Shown here piece after piece: positions 32,201 through 34,471 of a stretch of DNA of 34,471 nucleotides. Within the stretch, counting starts at the first letter, position 1; the number at the start of each line of letters is the position of its first letter. Position numbers and translations under genes: made by a program. The stretch is from Priapulus caudatus (Eukaryota; Priapulida; Priapulimorpha; Priapulimorphida; Priapulidae): NCBI RefSeq assembly GCF_000485595.1, contig NW_014579063.1:1-34471 (forward strand), in the 5' to 3' direction. The notes below the pieces were generated by a model. That model made no database searches and had not been told where the DNA came from. It saw nothing but the letters and a program-made list of their open reading frames with translations.

Positions 32201-32864
32201 AATAACTATGGATGATGTATCATCACTGTCCAATGATTTATCTTTTTCAAACTGAAAAAAAGTAGTAGAATTGCTAATTATTTCGCTCAAGACAGTTTGA
32301 CGCAGCTGTTGTCATGTTTACAACTAACTAAACTGAGTACAACAACAGTGTTTAGGGCCTACACTATTATTCAAAATACTTTTACTGTTTTAGTACGTTC
32401 TAATACCAGAAGTATACATATTATAAAGGTTTCCTAGATTCATTCAAGCAGTACAACTAATTTTTTAATATAAATAATAAACTACAATGCGATGCACCCA
32501 CCATGTAGTTTTCCGAATCTAGTAGTGTCAAGTATGTCACAGTAGGATCACTGTTAAGCCCAGAACTAGTAGATGGTGCTGTAGCATCTTGGCTTGACTG
32601 GAGAGACTTCACAGCCAGTGTAATCCGACGCCTATCCCCAAATGCTACCACACCCATCTCTTTAAGGTCAACTTCATTTATTGAAGCCAGCACTTCCATG
32701 TCAACTCTATTTTCTGCAATATGAGTAAAACTAACTGCATTAGTCAGAGTTCATAAGGTTAGTCAAATAATGTCATTACTCCAACATTTAGGCTCCTATT
32801 CCTTAGCATAATTACCTATAAACATTATATCTGGGTGCAATGTAGATTCTTGAGTCACCTTCAT
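29284..32864 (-). CDS. SAMD3-like protein (sterile alpha motif), 11 exons
   Basis: Exons in transcript order (minus): 32864-32816, 32713-32502, 32251-32147, 31977-31915, 31757-31600, 31479-31377, 31004-30921, 30439-30275, 30093-29940, 29826-29699, 29595-29284 (stop TAA). All joins keep frame and use GT...AG sites, giving about 510 residues, close to the length known for SAMD3. Exons 1-2 form the second half of a SAM domain (ENRVDMEVLASINEVDLKEM, then GDRRRITLAVKSL). A Ser/Thr-rich linker follows (residues ~115-145). Next come the family's conserved region (HLYPSSEQKEALAAAVVKAF; HWYHKGKGFIEYRLP; EYRRLYIADTSPTV; NWHPNFTHKVL) and the typical C-terminus (FFVFNVHFPPALANYYSAIS). The first exon is the weakest call: it leaves the SAM domain short at the N-terminus, so an upstream exon may be missing or lost. 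Function is not known; SAM domains mediate protein-protein contacts. Confidence 0.75.
30556..30875. repeat. Dispersed repeat with ACTGGCCCGA motifs inside a SAMD3-like intron
   Basis: TTCGGGCCAGT and ACTGGCCCGAA occur at 30566-30597, ACTGGCCCAAAAGG nearby, and CACTGGCCCGACC plus ACTGGCCTCGGGCC at 30820-30853. The inverted and direct copies suggest a small non-autonomous element, but clean ends are not visible. Confidence 0.45.
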
Positions 32865-32965
32865 AGGGAACTTATTACTATGAACTATCGAACAGCACCT
32901 ATAGCCTAAACTACTGAATCGATTAGCCGACTACGGCTAAGCCGCCCTCCAGATTACCCAATATT

Positions 32966-33540
32966 TTGACTATTTATTATTTATTTATTTATTTGAAAAT
33001 TTTACATCAATTTAAACTTTACTAAGTCCGCAGACCTGTTTACAGAAAGTTGATACAGATGGGGGCAAGCAATACAAACAATTAAACAAATAACATTTAT
33101 CACATAATACAAAATATATATGACTACCATGTTACACAAAATCATGCTTATAGTTATATTCTAATATTTACAGTATATTTACACAGAAATGGAAGATGAC
33201 TGAAACAATAGAAGTCACAGGTGAAATAATTTACAGCGTTTCAACATAGTAATAATATGGTACTATTTATCATAAATTCAATGATTTAACATAATATGTA
33301 ATGACTGTTGATTAATGTTGATTAATGTTATTGTAAGTTGCGAAATTAGATATTTAGTTAGCCTACTAGAAATGTGTCTATATTTGGCTAGGTGAAATCA
33401 AAAGCAATCTCCAGTTGTCAAAAATGCTCTATAGCTCTTTTTAAAAACTGGCAGCGAGGTGAAGATCTGATATAAGTGCGGATGCTGTTCCAAAGTTTGA
33501 TGCAGTGATATCTGTATGAGTTTAGGCCATATTAATTTGA
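32966..33540 (-). mobile_element. LINE 3'-end fragment (end of reverse-transcriptase ORF plus tail)
   Basis: On the minus strand 33531-33418 reads YGLNSYRYHCIKLWNSI, then RTYIRSSPRCQFLKRAIEHF and a stop. This is the pattern 'yglrs..y....WN.lP..ir....l..FK..lk..l' at the C-terminus of many non-LTR retrotransposon polyproteins. An in-frame stop directly upstream (N*YGL) shows decay. The AT-rich 3' region ends with (AAAT)n on the minus strand (32975-32998), as expected of a CR1/L2-like tail. It is inserted between the C2H2 exon and the SAMD3-like gene. Confidence 0.65.
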
Positions 33541-33843
33541 TGATTGAGGAATGCATGTGGAAGTTATTGCTTTCATTTGATCTGCATCATCTGGGTGGGT
33601 GGTGTTGCTGAAAGATTTCTAAGTATTTTACTTAAGACAAAATTGCAATAATTTACGAATTACTTACGAATTGGATTTGCGGGTGTTGCTGAAAGGTGAT
33701 TGCATAAGTACATACTTAAGTAATGTAAGAAATACACGCTAGTCCGTTGCTAGGCGGTTGTCATCTGATATTAGACGTTAGATGGCGCTGGTTAGAAATA
33801 GAATAACACTCTATTTACGTAACTAAATACGTAGGTAGCCTAA
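33541..33843. other. No gene seen
   Basis: The stretch may include more of the degraded LINE (a minus-strand reading just upstream of 33540 is weakly similar in style). Nothing else is recognisable. Confidence 0.4.
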
Positions 33844-34416
33844 CTAATTGTCTNTAAAGGGTTGACCAAATTCTCTAAAGGCAGATAACAACTGATGCAC
33901 ATTATCAGACTCCATATCAAGGTTTTCACTTCTCAATAGCTGTTTGACTTTATCCTCTAAAGTTGTTAAAGTGAGATTCATTATTTCTTTGCACCCACTG
34001 ATAACATCAAATACTGTTTTATATGTCACCGAAGAAGAACTCTTCATCTTCATAACAAAGCATGAGGCCAGTTGATGCTGCTCTTCTACAGTGAACTCAG
34101 CTGCATTATCAGGTACTTCTCTATCTCGATCTTCTTGTACCGGTACTTCGAGTTCCATATCCAAATCGGGCTCAAAATTTCCCTCGTCATCCTGCTGGTT
34201 CGGTAGAATTGGTATATTCTGCTGTTGTGAATGTTGTCGTTTTATATGTTTCAGTAGTGAATTCATTAGATAGAATGTTCTCATGCAACCATCTTGAGCA
34301 CATGTCATCTGCTGGCGGCCTACCCCATAAATACCGTGAGTGCTCCGAAAGTGTGTGGCTAGACTTCGGGTTTCAGGACCACAATCACAGTGGCATATAT
34401 AACATATTAATCCCAT
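33844..34416 (-). CDS. C2H2 zinc-finger N-terminal exon, truncated
   Basis: A 190-codon open frame runs from ATG at 34416 to TAA... at 33844. Two C2H2-like fingers occupy residues ~5-66: CYICHCDC with HFRSTH, and CAQDGCMRTFYLMNSLLKH with IKRQH. An acidic, Asp/Glu-rich linker follows (~75-105). Then comes a helical region: EEQHQLASCFVMKMKSSS, and ISGCKEIMNLTLTTLEDKVK. It ends FREFGQPF-X-DN-stop. Related multi-copy metazoan proteins that I recall continue past 'PF.gl.T'. Here the reading stops at once, next to an undetermined base (N, 33854), and no donor site is obvious. It may be a truncated gene copy, or cut short by the inserted repeats. It is probably separate from the SAMD3-like gene. Confidence 0.6.
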   Translation of the reverse strand: MGLICYICHCDCGPETRSLATHFRSTHGIYGVGRQQMTCAQDGCMRTFYLMNSLLKHIKRQHSQQQNIPILPNQQDDEGNFEPDLDMELEVPVQEDRDREVPDNAAEFTVEEQHQLASCFVMKMKSSSSVTYKTVFDVISGCKEIMNLTLTTLEDKVKQLLRSENLDMESDNVHQLLSAFREFGQPFXDN

Positions 34417-34471
34417 GTCAGAATACTATGGTAAGTTTAAACCCAGCAATTGTCAGCTAAATGTCTTTTCT

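Overview
The window is animal (metazoan) nuclear DNA. The genes have GT...AG introns with consistent phases, and most of the sequence is repeats, microsatellites and decayed mobile elements. The gene families present (Merlin/IS1016-type transposase, THAP, a SAMD3-like SAM-domain gene, a HECT-like pseudogene, a LINE end, hAT-type MITEs) fit a repeat-rich, probably marine, invertebrate. The species cannot be decided from the sequence. No rRNA, tRNA, CRISPR or bacterial-style operon was seen.

Layout. Bases 1-3610 hold a pair of direct, LTR-like repeats (60-493 and 3152-3610) around a decayed interior. A minus-strand HECT-like pseudogene follows (about 3630-4440). From there to about 11.8 kb I find no convincing gene, only a TA-flanked MITE, a 129-bp minisatellite, a MITE nested inside a truncated second MITE, a (CA)n tract, and a 0.6-kb element with XhoI-type palindromes around an alternating purine-pyrimidine island. 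A 3.35-kb transposon with about 790-bp terminal inverted repeats occupies 12165-15517.

The centre is the most interesting part. Bases 15549-17440 and 19524-23083 each carry an intron-containing Merlin-family (ISXO2-like) transposase copy. Neither has an obvious complete DDE triad. Copy A can be assembled from five exons whose intron phases all match, and its two in-frame TGA codons lie where copy B has cysteines of the zinc ribbon. The introns and flanks of copy A are filled by a ~160-bp repeat family in both orientations and by ACGC-rich islands. One of these arrays ends exactly where a truncated THAP-domain gene begins (23918-26875).

From 27.2 to 29.3 kb there are only AT-rich sequence and short tandem repeats. 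Bases 29284-32864 (minus) contain the best-preserved gene, a SAMD3-like protein of about 510 residues in 11 phase-consistent exons. Upstream of it lie a LINE 3' end (minus) and a truncated C2H2 zinc-finger exon (33844-34416, minus). All product names come from motif recognition by eye. No database search was possible.
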